NCBI GenBank assembly: GCA_028288775.1
Contig: JAQGHP010000071.1
Location: 1-10,163, forward strand
DNA: 10,163 bases
Source: Phycisphaerales bacterium
GTDB taxonomy: Bacteria > Planctomycetota > Phycisphaerae > Tepidisphaerales > Tepidisphaeraceae
Direction of reading: 5' to 3'
Shown here: positions 1 to 7,300 of the stretch, one piece after another
How positions within the stretch are numbered: position 1 is the first letter of the stretch
Layout of the letters: each line of letters starts with the position of its first letter
Translations under genes and position numbers: made by a program
Notes under the pieces: generated by a model
Databases searched by the model: none
What the model saw: only the letters and a program-made list of their open reading frames with translations
Told to the model about the DNA's origin: nothing

Positions 1-650
1 CCGGCGAAATGGATTTGCGGGCAGTGGAGGCGATGGCCGGCGCGCTGGAGGGGTCGGGTAAGCCGCTCGTCATAACGTCCGGAACCGCAATAGCCGCCCT
101 GGCCGCGCCTGGCCGCATGAGCACGGAAAGTGATGCGCTTGAGAGCGCGGCGATACCCCGTGTCGCCTCGGAAATGGCGGCAGTGGAGGCCGCGGGTCGC
201 GGAGTGCGCGCCAGCTTCGTGCGGCTGTCGCCTACCGTCCACGGCGCGGGCGACCATGGCTTTGTGCCCATGCTGATCGGCATCGCCCGCCGCACGGGCT
301 TTTCCGCCTTCGTCGGCGACGGCGCGAACCGGTGGCCCGCGGTACATCGGCTGGACGCCGCACGGCTCTTTCGGCTCGCGCTCGAGAAGGCGTCGCCCGG
401 GGCACGCCTGCACGGCGTAGCCGAAGAGGGCGTACCGATGCGCGCGATTGCCCAGGCGATCGGCGCGGGGCTGGGCGTCCCCGTCCGGAGCCTCACCGAA
501 GACGAAGCGGCAGCCCATTTCGGTTGGTTCGGGCGCTTCGTCGCGATCGACAACCCGACGTCCAGCGCCATGACCCGCAATGCGCTGGGATGGCGCCCTC
601 AGGGACCGGAGCTTTTGACGGACATGAAAGAAGGCGGATACTTTTCGTGA
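1..650 (+). CDS. Atypical NAD(P)-binding SDR/epimerase-like protein, C-terminal part (5' end outside the window)
   Basis: The reading frame enters from the left edge (first full codon at base 3), so the ATG at base 9 is internal and about 215 residues are visible. The visible part resembles the C-terminal three quarters of extended or atypical SDR proteins annotated as NAD-dependent epimerase/dehydratase. There is a strand ending PLVITSGTA, then VRASFVRLSPTVHG, then GDGANRWPAVHRLDAARLFRLALE, a typical substrate-side segment after the Rossmann core. The dinucleotide-binding glycine motif (GxxGxxG) should lie in the missing N-terminus of roughly 75 residues. Where an active SDR has YxxxK, the sequence reads IPRVASEMAA, with neither Tyr nor Lys, as in atypical members that may reduce other substrates or only bind nucleotide. 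A TetR-family gene follows after 45 bases on the same strand, a common pairing in which the regulator controls the oxidoreductase. Family assignment is firm; the substrate is unknown. Confidence 0.85.
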   Translation, partial: GEMDLRAVEAMAGALEGSGKPLVITSGTAIAALAAPGRMSTESDALESAAIPRVASEMAAVEAAGRGVRASFVRLSPTVHGAGDHGFVPMLIGIARRTGFSAFVGDGANRWPAVHRLDAARLFRLALEKASPGARLHGVAEEGVPMRAIAQAIGAGLGVPVRSLTEDEAAAHFGWFGRFVAIDNPTSSAMTRNALGWRPQGPELLTDMKEGGYFS

Positions 651-684
651 TGCATGAATGTAAATCGCGTGCGTGGTCCCCGCC

Positions 685-690
685 GAGAGG
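685..690 (+). promoter_or_regulatory. Shine-Dalgarno fixing the TetR start
   Basis: GAGAGG lies five bases before the ATG at 696. The upstream in-frame ATG at 654 has no purine-rich site at a suitable distance (the nearest AAGG is about 20 bases away), and the extra residues it would add (MNVNRVRGPRREVR) precede the normal TetR N-terminus. This favours 696. Confidence 0.6.
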
Positions 691-695
691 TCCGC

Positions 696-1298
696 ATGCC
701 CCCCGCTGACACCCCCCTCACCCTCGATCGGATCCTGGCCGCGGCCGAGGACGTTATCCGCCGCCATGGTCCGGACAAGGCGACTGTGGTGGACGTCGCT
801 CGGGCGCTGGGCGTGAGCCACGCGGCGGTTTACCGGCATGTGGCGACCACGGCCGAGTTGCGCGATTTGGTCGTCGGAAGGTGGGTGGAGACGACCATGC
901 CCCCGCTGCGGGCTATCGCCGCCGGGGCGGGTACCGCTCCGCAGCGGTTGCGGCGGCTGATCGATGCGCTGATCGCGGTCAAACGTCGCCGGGCCGCGGA
1001 TGACCCGGAGCTGTTCGCCGCGTATCGGACGCTGGCGCAGGGGGCGGAATCTGTGGTCACCGCGCACGTCGAGGAGTTGATCGAGGTGACGGCGGCAGTC
1101 ATCCGCTCGGGCGTGAAGGAACGCACGTTCCGCAGTGTGGATCCCATCGCCGCCGGGCGGTCGGTGCTGATCGCCACGTCCAAGTTCCACCACCCGATCC
1201 ACGCCGCGGAGTGGGCGGACCCGAATATCGACGCGGCGTACAACGACGTGTGGCAGTTGCTGATGGACGGACTTGGCGTCGCGAAGCGCCGGGGATAG
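696..1298 (+). CDS. TetR/AcrR-family transcriptional regulator
   Basis: This 200-residue protein has the normal TetR size. The N-terminal DNA-binding domain is clear: helix 1 begins at LTLDRILAAAEDVIRRHG (about residues 8-25), followed by the helix-turn-helix TVVDVARALGVSHAAVYRHV (about residues 30-49) and the helix TTAELRDLVVGRWVE that leads into the ligand domain. The rest, about residues 65-200, is the poorly conserved helical ligand-binding and dimerisation domain, so the inducer cannot be read from sequence. Family knowledge says such proteins are usually dimeric repressors released by a small molecule. Because it lies 45 bases after the SDR-like gene on the same strand, it may be co-transcribed with that gene and control it. 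I could not identify an operator, because the promoter would lie left of the window. An alternative start at 654 would give 214 residues. Confidence 0.92.
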   Translation: MPPADTPLTLDRILAAAEDVIRRHGPDKATVVDVARALGVSHAAVYRHVATTAELRDLVVGRWVETTMPPLRAIAAGAGTAPQRLRRLIDALIAVKRRRAADDPELFAAYRTLAQGAESVVTAHVEELIEVTAAVIRSGVKERTFRSVDPIAAGRSVLIATSKFHHPIHAAEWADPNIDAAYNDVWQLLMDGLGVAKRRG

Positions 1299-1370
1299 GA
1301 AGGCGGGCCGGCCTGCGACGGCGTCTTCGAACGGCAGCGATCGGTGATGGCCGCGAGTGACGGGCGGGAA

Positions 1371-1406
1371 ATAAAACCAGGCGCGGGCACTTATGCCCGC
1401 GCCTGG
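1371..1406 (-). terminator. Intrinsic (Rho-independent) terminator of the minus-strand secreted-protein gene
   Basis: A perfect 13-bp inverted repeat, CCAGGCGCGGGCA at 1377-1389 and its complement at 1394-1406, surrounds a four-base loop. On the minus strand it is followed directly by TTTTAT (1376 down to 1371). It begins 24 bases after the stop codon of the gene ending at 1430. There is no T-run on the plus-strand side, so efficient termination of the convergent TetR transcript is less certain. Confidence 0.9.
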
Positions 1407-1429
1407 AATGTCAGATCAGGATCCCGATC

Positions 1430-2665
1430 TTATTTCGGAGCGGAACCGTTCGTGCCAGGGGCGTTGCCAACGCCTGTGCCGTTGCCGTTGGGCTGGTCTA
1501 CGTCAGTCGCCGCACCCTTGGCGGGGGCGGGGTCGCCGGGCAGATGGGCGCCGGCGGGCTGGGCGTCGCGGTCTCGGTGGCTCACCTCGGCGATGGCCAT
1601 CAACACATGCTGCGAAACCAGGCGTTCGCCCTGGTTCGCATCCGCGGGCCACTGGTCCTTCGCATCGAGCACTTCCTGCAAATGCTTCTGCAGCGCGGAT
1701 GCGAGGCGCTGCTGGTCAACGGGGCCGTGGGAGGCGAAGCGGTATGTGCCCGGGCCGGTGCGCAGCAGATGCAGCTTGACGGCCTTGGCGTCGCCGACAG
1801 CGGGGACGTTTACCTTCGTCTCTTCGTTGATATTGATATTGCCCGCGGCGGCGTCGGTGTTTCGCGTGTTGTCGGGCGTGATCGGACGGCCCGCCGCGTC
1901 TTTCGAGGCGTTTGCGCCGTCGCGGACCGAGGTGTCGCCGTTGACGCCCTGTACGCCGGATTTCCCGGGCTGGACGGTTGCGCCGTCATTGCCGCTGCCG
2001 CGTTCCACGCCCGAGGCGGGCTGGGCCTGGCCACCCATCACGATGTCGTTGGCGGTAATGTCGGAGTAAACGACCTGCCCGTCGGTGATGCGCGGGTCCT
2101 TCCCGTATTTGGCCTTCCACGCCTGATTGAATTGATCCACCGTGTTGTCGAGGGCTTCGTTCTTGGTCGCATCATTGTTGTTGCGGGCGGTGTCCGCGCC
2201 GGCGGGTTGACCGGTGCCGGTCGGGCTCGGTCGCTCGATCGTGGCGGCACGCTGGCCGCTGGGCGTGGCCGGTCGGGGGTCGCTGGCCGCACCGCTGCGA
2301 TTGGTGGCGTCCCGGTCCGCACGAGCGGGCTGATCGTCACGCGCGCCATTGTTCTTGTTAATAGTCGAGGCGTTCGCGCCGCTGCTGTCGACAAACAGGT
2401 TGTCAAGCTGGCTTAACCCACCCTTCATGACCGCGGCATCGGTGGCTTGGGCGAAAAGGTCCTGCACGCCCTTCACCTGCATGGCCTGATGCCGATCTCC
2501 CGAGGTGGCGTCCGCGTTCGCATGCGACGCATCACCCGTTCGGGGGATCCCCGCAGGCTGATCGGCCGGGTCGGCGGCACGGGTGAGACGGGCCATTGGA
2601 TCGGCAAGACCAAGGCCGGTGACGGCAAGAATTGCGCTGGTGAGCAGGGCATTACGTTTACGCAT
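1430..2665 (-). CDS. Secreted low-complexity protein of unknown function
   Basis: This 411-residue protein belongs to no family I recognise. The start at 2665 is chosen because AAGGAG lies six bases upstream and because MRKRNALLTSAILAVTGLGLA then forms a classic Sec signal peptide (charged end, hydrophobic core, cleavage near residue 21 or 30). An in-frame ATG nine codons earlier is less likely. After the signal come short ordered-looking blocks separated by Asn/Asp/Gly/Thr/Ala/Pro-rich linkers. Residues about 57-91 look helical. Residues 170-210 include QFNQAWKAKYGKDPRITDGQVVYSD. Residues 283-361 contain a strand-like stretch KLHLLRTGPGTYRFA and a helical stretch QQRLASALQKHLQEVLDA. Residues 363-411 are again disordered. 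There are no cysteines, no lipobox and no transmembrane segment after the signal, so it is probably periplasmic or extracellular. It is monocistronic, with its own terminator. The composition is strand-specific and the start signals agree, so the long plus-strand frames opposite it are shadows. Confidence 0.82.
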   Translation of the reverse strand: MRKRNALLTSAILAVTGLGLADPMARLTRAADPADQPAGIPRTGDASHANADATSGDRHQAMQVKGVQDLFAQATDAAVMKGGLSQLDNLFVDSSGANASTINKNNGARDDQPARADRDATNRSGAASDPRPATPSGQRAATIERPSPTGTGQPAGADTARNNNDATKNEALDNTVDQFNQAWKAKYGKDPRITDGQVVYSDITANDIVMGGQAQPASGVERGSGNDGATVQPGKSGVQGVNGDTSVRDGANASKDAAGRPITPDNTRNTDAAAGNININEETKVNVPAVGDAKAVKLHLLRTGPGTYRFASHGPVDQQRLASALQKHLQEVLDAKDQWPADANQGERLVSQHVLMAIAEVSHRDRDAQPAGAHLPGDPAPAKGAATDVDQPNGNGTGVGNAPGTNGSAPK

Positions 2666-2671
2666 GGAGCA

Positions 2672-2677
2672 CTCCTT
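2672..2677 (-). promoter_or_regulatory. Strong Shine-Dalgarno of the secreted-protein gene
   Basis: The minus strand reads GCGAAGGAGTGCTCC and then ATG, which places AAGGAG six bases before the start at 2665. It settles the choice between two in-frame ATG codons. It also contrasts with the start regions of the phosphorylase and addB genes, which have no such site. Confidence 0.8.
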
Positions 2678-2757
2678 CGCGAAGAATTTCATACACTTTG
2701 GCGACAGACTTTCCGCCGCCCTTCACCGTGCCCTTCTACGCAAAGCTCGCGCCCGCC

Positions 2758-2852
2758 CCCGGCTTTCCCGCCGGGAATAGTCGAGAATTCCCGTATACGG
2801 GCCTTCCGGGATGGATTACAGGTTCGTGCCGCAGTCGCGTCCGCCGCGGACG
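2758..2852. other. Hairpin- and palindrome-rich intergenic block
   Basis: The gap between divergent starts (2666-3115) contains no convincing complete gene. Its left part is dense in dyad symmetry: CCCGGC/GCCGGG (2758-2775), CGGGAAT/ATTCCCG (2772-2793), a perfect 12-bp palindrome CCCGTATACGGG (2790-2801), and CGTCCGC/GCGGACG around one base (2838-2852). The second overlaps both the first and the third, so not all can form together. The block lies about 95-185 bases upstream of the minus-strand secreted-protein gene and could hold its operator or a structured leader. No canonical -35/-10 pair is evident. The function is not established. Confidence 0.35.
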
Positions 2853-2887
2853 AACAAAGGCCGCGGCAGGTTTGTCCCACCGCGGCC
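2853..2887 (-). terminator. Possible terminator downstream of the degraded minus-strand gene end
   Basis: A perfect 8-bp GC-rich stem (GGCCGCGG at 2859-2866, CCGCGGCC at 2880-2887) encloses a 13-base loop. On the minus strand it is followed by TTTGTT, a weak T-run. It lies about 58 bases beyond the stop codon at 2945-2947 of the minus-strand relic, where an intrinsic terminator would be expected. The modest T-run and long loop keep confidence low. Confidence 0.4.
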
Positions 2888-2944
2888 CGCGGTCATACCA
2901 AATTGACCGATGGCCTTATCCACCACTTCGAGTCATCTACACAT

Positions 2945-3055
2945 TCAAAAACCGAATCGCATCTGCCACGACGTGTGGTCGGTGATCCCATCGGTGCGAA
3001 TATGTACGTAGCCGCCCGCGCCGGCGTCGAAGGTGAAAGTCCCCAACAGGACCCG
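2945..3055 (-). pseudogene. Relic of a gene 3' end, golvesin/xly-CBD-like C-terminal domain
   Basis: The minus strand encodes LLGTFTFDAGAGGYVHIR, then TDGITDHTSWQMRFGF, then TGA. This resembles the closing segment of the golvesin-type C-terminal beta domain found at the end of many planctomycete secreted enzymes, whose usual pattern is LGTFxFxxGxxGxVxIxxxGTxGxVxADAVRF. The ADAV stretch is altered here, which fits decay. The similarity stops about 37 codons before the stop. Further upstream the frame stays open only because it runs antisense to the phosphorylase gene, and it shows no domain-like sequence there. A possible terminator lies just downstream. My reading is a gene remnant left after the rest was deleted or replaced. 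The assignment rests on remembered family patterns, so chance similarity remains possible. Confidence 0.45.
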
Positions 3056-3095
3056 CGAGGTTGGCGGAAGCTCCGCCCTTTGCCCTTTTCCCGCG

Positions 3096-3103
3096 GCTAT
3101 CCT
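3096..3103 (+). promoter_or_regulatory. Putative -10 box GCTATCCT of the phosphorylase gene
   Basis: The octamer GCTATCCT ends 12 bases before the ATG at 3116. The same octamer precedes the addB start. TATCCT fits the TAnnnT pattern of sigma-70 type -10 boxes, and the distance implies a very short or absent leader. There is no Shine-Dalgarno in the intervening bases and no clear -35 at the usual spacing. Confidence 0.4.
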
Positions 3104-3115
3104 ACGCTCTGCGGC

Positions 3116-4195
3116 ATGAGCGACATCAAAATCGGGTTGATCGGCGGGAGCGGGTTGGGCGAGGCGCTGGGGTCGCAGGAAGCCGGCACGCGACACGAAG
3201 TGCAGACACCCTTCGGTCCCCCCAGCGATGCGATTCTCGAAACGAATTGGGGCGGCGTACCCGTGTTCGTCCTCTCGCGACACGGGCCGGGACACCTTTT
3301 CAACCCCAGCCAGGTTCCTTACCGCGCAAATATCTTCGCGCTCAAAAAGCTCGGCGTGACGCACATCATCGCTTCCGGCGCCGTCGGGTCGCTCCGCGAG
3401 CAATTCCGCCCGCGCGATCTCGTGATCCCCGACCAAATTATCGACAAGACCTGTAAGCGTGCCGCCACCTTCTTCGACTATGCCGCGGTGCATGTGGAAT
3501 TCGCGGAACCCTTTTGCCCGGTGCTGCGTCGGATATTGGCGGAGGCGGGGGAGGAGGACGCGGGGACGCGGGGACGCGGGGACGCGGAGACGACACAAGA
3601 GACGCCGGTGGTCAATCGCGAATCTAATAACGACGGTGGGCAGGCGGCTGACGCCGCTGGGTCTCCCTCCCCGCGTCCCCCCGTCTCCGCGTCCCCGCGT
3701 CCTTCTCTCCCCGCCTTCACCACGCACTCCCGCGGCTGCTACGTCGCGATGGAAGGCCCGGCATTTTCCACTCGCGCCGAAAGCCTGATGCACCGCCTTT
3801 GGGGCGGCGACCTCATCGGTATGACTGCCATGCCCGAGGCCAAGCTCGCGCGGGAGGCGGAAATTCCGTACGCCCTCGTCGCACTAGTCACGGATTACGA
3901 CTGCTGGCGGAAGGCCGCGCCCGCCAACCCCGGCTCAGCCGCCCCCGCTGCCCAGCAGGCGGACCCGGCGGAGTTGCTCAAGGAGATCATTGCGAATCTC
4001 CAGGCCGCGTCGGACAATGGCATCGCCCTGATGCGCCGGGCCGTGGAACGCATCGCCCGCGAGCCGCAAGCCCTCGCCGCCTGCCCGGCGCGGGACGCGC
4101 TTACGCTGGCGATCTGGTCCGACAAGGCCCGCATCCCAAGGGAACAAGTGGAACTCCTCGCCCCGTTGTGGATGAGGTATTTTGAAGGTTTGTAG
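3116..4195 (+). CDS. mtnP: S-methyl-5'-thioadenosine phosphorylase with an in-frame repeat-derived insertion
   Basis: This enzyme splits methylthioadenosine with phosphate into adenine and methylthioribose-1-phosphate, in cytosolic purine and methionine salvage. The family signatures appear in order: IGLIGGSGLGE (residues 6-16, phosphate loop), SRHGPGH (54-60), PYRANIFALKKLGVTHIIASGAVGSL (68-93), IPDQIIDKT (104-112), AMEGPAFSTRAES (211-223) and GMTAMPEAKLAREAEIPYALVALVTDYDCW (235-264). The Asp pair in TDYD is the adenine-side signature that separates this enzyme from 6-oxopurine phosphorylases. The usual length is about 290 residues; this one is 359. Most of the excess is residues about 147-200, Arg/Gly/Asp-rich then Ser/Pro/Arg-rich, encoded by an inverted-repeat element between a helix (VLRRILAEAG) and the strand before the EGP motif. 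An Ala/Pro-rich stretch at 268-283 is also unusual. The ATG at 3116 is chosen because the signature starts directly after it; the open frame upstream is non-coding. No salvage partner genes are adjacent. Confidence 0.93.
   Translation: MSDIKIGLIGGSGLGEALGSQEAGTRHEVQTPFGPPSDAILETNWGGVPVFVLSRHGPGHLFNPSQVPYRANIFALKKLGVTHIIASGAVGSLREQFRPRDLVIPDQIIDKTCKRAATFFDYAAVHVEFAEPFCPVLRRILAEAGEEDAGTRGRGDAETTQETPVVNRESNNDGGQAADAAGSPSPRPPVSASPRPSLPAFTTHSRGCYVAMEGPAFSTRAESLMHRLWGGDLIGMTAMPEAKLAREAEIPYALVALVTDYDCWRKAAPANPGSAAPAAQQADPAELLKEIIANLQAASDNGIALMRRAVERIAREPQALAACPARDALTLAIWSDKARIPREQVELLAPLWMRYFEGL
3542..3717. repeat. Inverted-repeat element A with octamer tandem arms, inside mtnP
   Basis: The left arm (about 3542-3592) contains roughly four tandem copies of an eight-base unit, GGGACGCG, ending in GGAGACG. 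The right arm (about 3661-3717) is its imperfect inverted copy: read on the minus strand it gives AAGGCGGGGAGAGAAGGACG and then CGGGGACGCGGAGACG. The core of about 70 bases is unrelated in sequence. The element is translated through without a stop and keeps the frame of the phosphorylase, so it adds about 55 residues at a position matching a loop between conserved blocks. No target-site duplication could be assigned, because the arms are themselves repetitive. Confidence 0.8.
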
Positions 4196-4248
4196 AAACT
4201 GGGTATTAAGCCCGCCTCTTAAAGGTAGTAAGCCGGATGGTGATCGGC

Positions 4249-4321
4249 GTTTGAAACGTGAAACGTGAAACGTGATAAATGCGTCGGACCGCCGTGTCTT
4301 CTCACGTTTCACGTTTCAAAC
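4249..4321. repeat. Inverted-repeat element B with heptamer tandem arms, upstream of the propeller gene
   Basis: A perfect 20-bp inverted repeat pairs 4249-4268 with 4302-4321. Each arm is built from the heptamer GAAACGT in tandem. The left arm runs on for one further unit to 4275, so it has three copies against two on the right. The core is 26-33 bases. A further AAGTTTCA just beyond the right arm may be a decayed unit. The element fills much of the 191-base gap between mtnP and the large propeller gene. It could fold into a long stem in RNA, but there is no T-run to suggest an ordinary terminator. Confidence 0.85.
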
Positions 4322-4386
4322 TCCAAGTTTCAGGCCGCGATTTTGGCGCAAACGATGTTCGACGTTCCAGAACCCGGGGATCTCTC

Positions 4387-7300
4387 ATGACCTCTTCCCG
4401 AATGAAGCAATTCGCCTCGCGGACCGTTCGTGTGCTGGCGCTCGCCGCGGCGGGGGTGTTGCCCGTGCAATCGGGCGCTCCGCTGCGCGCGCAGGTGCCG
4501 GCCCAGCCGCCGCAGCCGCAGCCGCCGCAACAAGTTCAGAAGGAAGTGGCGGGCGGGATCAATGGCGACAATTTCTACGGCAAGGAGCCGACCGAAGGCG
4601 TGTACGTCCGCGACTCGGCGGGGGCGGTCGAGAAGCTGGCCTTGGCGCAGAAAATGGAGCGCCTGAAGGAGTGGAGCAAGTCCGCCGACCTCTATCAGGA
4701 AGTCATCACCAAGTACGCCGATCGCGTCGTGCCTTCCGGGCTCGACAGCGACAAGAAGATCAATCAGTACACGAGCATCACCTTCGGCGTCCAGGAAAAG
4801 CTGGCGAAGTGGCCGACGGAAGGGCTTGATGTGTACCGCGCCCGCTTCGAGACCCCCGCCGCGGCCATGTTGGAAAACGCCCGCCCCGACGACGCCGCGA
4901 TTCTCAATAAAATCTATTCCGTCTACTTCGTCACCGACTCGGGCAAGCTGGCCGCGATCCGCCTGATCGATCTGTACCTCGAACGCGGCGAATTCCCCGC
5001 CGCCGCATGGCTGGGCGACCGCCTGCTCACATTGCACCCGGGGCTCGTCACCGAGCGGCCGGGCGTCCAGTACCGCACCGCCCTTGCGTATTACTACGCC
5101 GGAAACCAAGCCCGCGCCAACGAGCGCCTCGGGCAACTCAAGGCGCAGTTCGCCAACGAACGCGGCACCGTCCGCGGCAAGGACGTCGTGCTGGCCGAAT
5201 CTCTGGAGCAGGAGACCAAGGCGGCCGTGGCGGGGGCCGCGTTCGCCTCGTCCGATTCGTGGCCGATCTACGGCGGCGACGCCTCGCGCGGCCGCGTCTC
5301 TTCGGCGGGTGGAAAGCCGGGGGCACGCCTGTACGGCATCCCCCTCTCCAAGCCGTCATGGCCCCTCCTGAACCGGCAACAGAAACAGCTCCTCGAGCAG
5401 CAACTAAAGCACGCCGTCGAGGAAGGCCAGACGCTTGGCATCATGCCCGTCACCGACCGCGGCGAACTGTTCTTTCACGACGGCCAGCGCGCCTACGGCG
5501 TAAGCCTCGAGAGCGGCGTTCCCCTGCCTGGCTGGGCGCAGAGCTATCCCAGCGGCGCATACGCGCTGCAAAACTTCTCCGGCTCCCCGCGGGCGCGCGA
5601 GCTCACCTGCACCCTCACCGACCACGAGATGCTCGCCATCATGGGCCAGGCCGACCGCACGGCGCAGATGGTCGTCGGCGGGACCGCGCAATCCGAGGCC
5701 CGGCTGGTCTGCCTTGACCGCGAAAGCGGCCGCGAGAAATGGGTCGCCACGCTCGCCGCCCTCCCCGAGGAGGCGAAGGAACAGCGCACGCTCCACATGG
5801 GCGGCTCGCCGCTGGTGGTGGGCGAGAATGTGCTGGTCATCGGCCGGGCCGGCAAGCAGGCCCAGTTTGAAGATTGCTACGTCCTGTGCTTCGACCTCTC
5901 CACCGGCAAGTACCGCTGGTCCACCTACATCGCCAGCGCCAGCGCCACCAACATGGCCTGGGGCATGAACGGCCCCGTGTCGATCAGCGAGAACACCTCG
6001 CACCTGGCCTACGCCAATGGCCGCGTGTACGTGCAAACCAACCTGGGCGCGCTCGCCGCGCTGGATGCGTACACCGGCGCGGTGGTCTGGCTCGACATCT
6101 ACCCCACCGGCCGTCAGAACATGGACGCCCGGCAGGCGTTTAACCCCTTCGTCGCCGCCAACCAGATCCAGGAGCCGCCGCACAAGCCCTGGGCGTACAA
6201 CCCCGTTATGGTGCAGGAGGGCGTCGTCTTCAGCCTGCCCACCGAAGGCCACCACCTGTTCATCTACGACGCGGGGACCGGCGCGGAGATCAAGCGCATC
6301 GATCTGCGGGAACTGGAAAACGGCTCGCGCAACCCCGATGGCGGCTCCGACACCCTTCACGACCTCGACACGCTCGTGGGCGTTATCGGCGATCAGCTCA
6401 TCCTGTCAGGCGAAAAAGGCCTGATCATGCTCAATTGGAAGAAGTATGATCGCGACCGCTTCGATCCCTATAAGGACGACAAGATCACCACCTGGATCGA
6501 AGGGATGGACGCGCCCATCCGCGGCCGCCCGTTCCTCACCGCCGATTCCATTTTCGTCCCCTGCGAAAACCGCCTCTACCGCGTGCTCCTGAAGACGGGC
6601 TCGGCGGCGAAAGACCGCGGCTCCTACCCGATGTTCCCGCACACCTGGGAAAAACCCGAGGGGCCGGGCAACGTGCTCGTGACCAGCGACCACGTGGTGA
6701 TCGCCGGCGCGGACCACGTCAACGTCTACACCGATCTCACGCTCGCCAAGGCCAAGCTCGATCGCGAGCTCGCCGCCGCACCCAATGATGCGCAGCCGCG
6801 TCTGCGCTACGCCGAGGTCGTCTTCGTCGCCGGCGACCCCGAAGCCGCCCTCACGAAGCTCGATGAAGCGACGATGCTTCTGGGCGGGCTGAACGCGATC
6901 CAACCGGGCGCGGGGCGCGACCGGCTGCTAAACGACTCGCTGAACTTCGCGGAGAATCTCGCCAAGGATTCGACCGATTCCCGGCATGATCTCATCGCAA
7001 AGTTCTACGACCGCGCCGCGGCTGCCGCGAGCACGCCCGTGCAACAGGTGCATTACCGCCTGAGCCGTGCGAAGTACGATGAGGGCATCAAGGACCCCCC
7101 CGGCGCGGTGAAGCTGTATCAGGAGATTCTCTCCGATTCGCAGATGCGCCCCGTCCCGCAAGTGGACGAAACATCCGGCGCTCCCACGCAGGCGGATGCC
7201 GTCGCCGAGAAGCGGATCGCCGATCTGATCAAGGACAAGCCCTCGCTCTATGAGCCCTACCAACAGGCCGCCGCCACGGCGTTGCAGGAGGCGCAGGCCG

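Noticed and set aside
1544..2416. Plus-strand open frame of 290 codons opposite the secreted low-complexity gene
   Set aside because: It is Gly/Val/Arg-rich with no recognisable motif or start signal. The minus strand has a Shine-Dalgarno, a signal peptide and a terminator.
2447..3115. N-terminal extension of the phosphorylase to the ATG at 2447
   Set aside because: It would run antisense through the secreted-protein start and the hairpin region. The conserved phosphate-loop motif starts right after the ATG at 3116, where the family normally begins.
2945..3793. Minus-strand open frame of 282 codons as a complete gene
   Set aside because: Only its last 37 or so codons resemble a protein domain. 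The rest is antisense to the conserved phosphorylase and includes the octamer arms of the repeat element.
4249..4321. CRISPR-like array in the GAAACGT repeats
   Set aside because: The units are seven bases in direct tandem without spacers, and the second set is inverted. This is not a CRISPR arrangement.
4279..4386. Earlier start of the propeller protein at 4279
   Set aside because: The extra 36 residues are translated from the inverted-repeat element and precede the signal peptide, which would then not be at the N-terminus.
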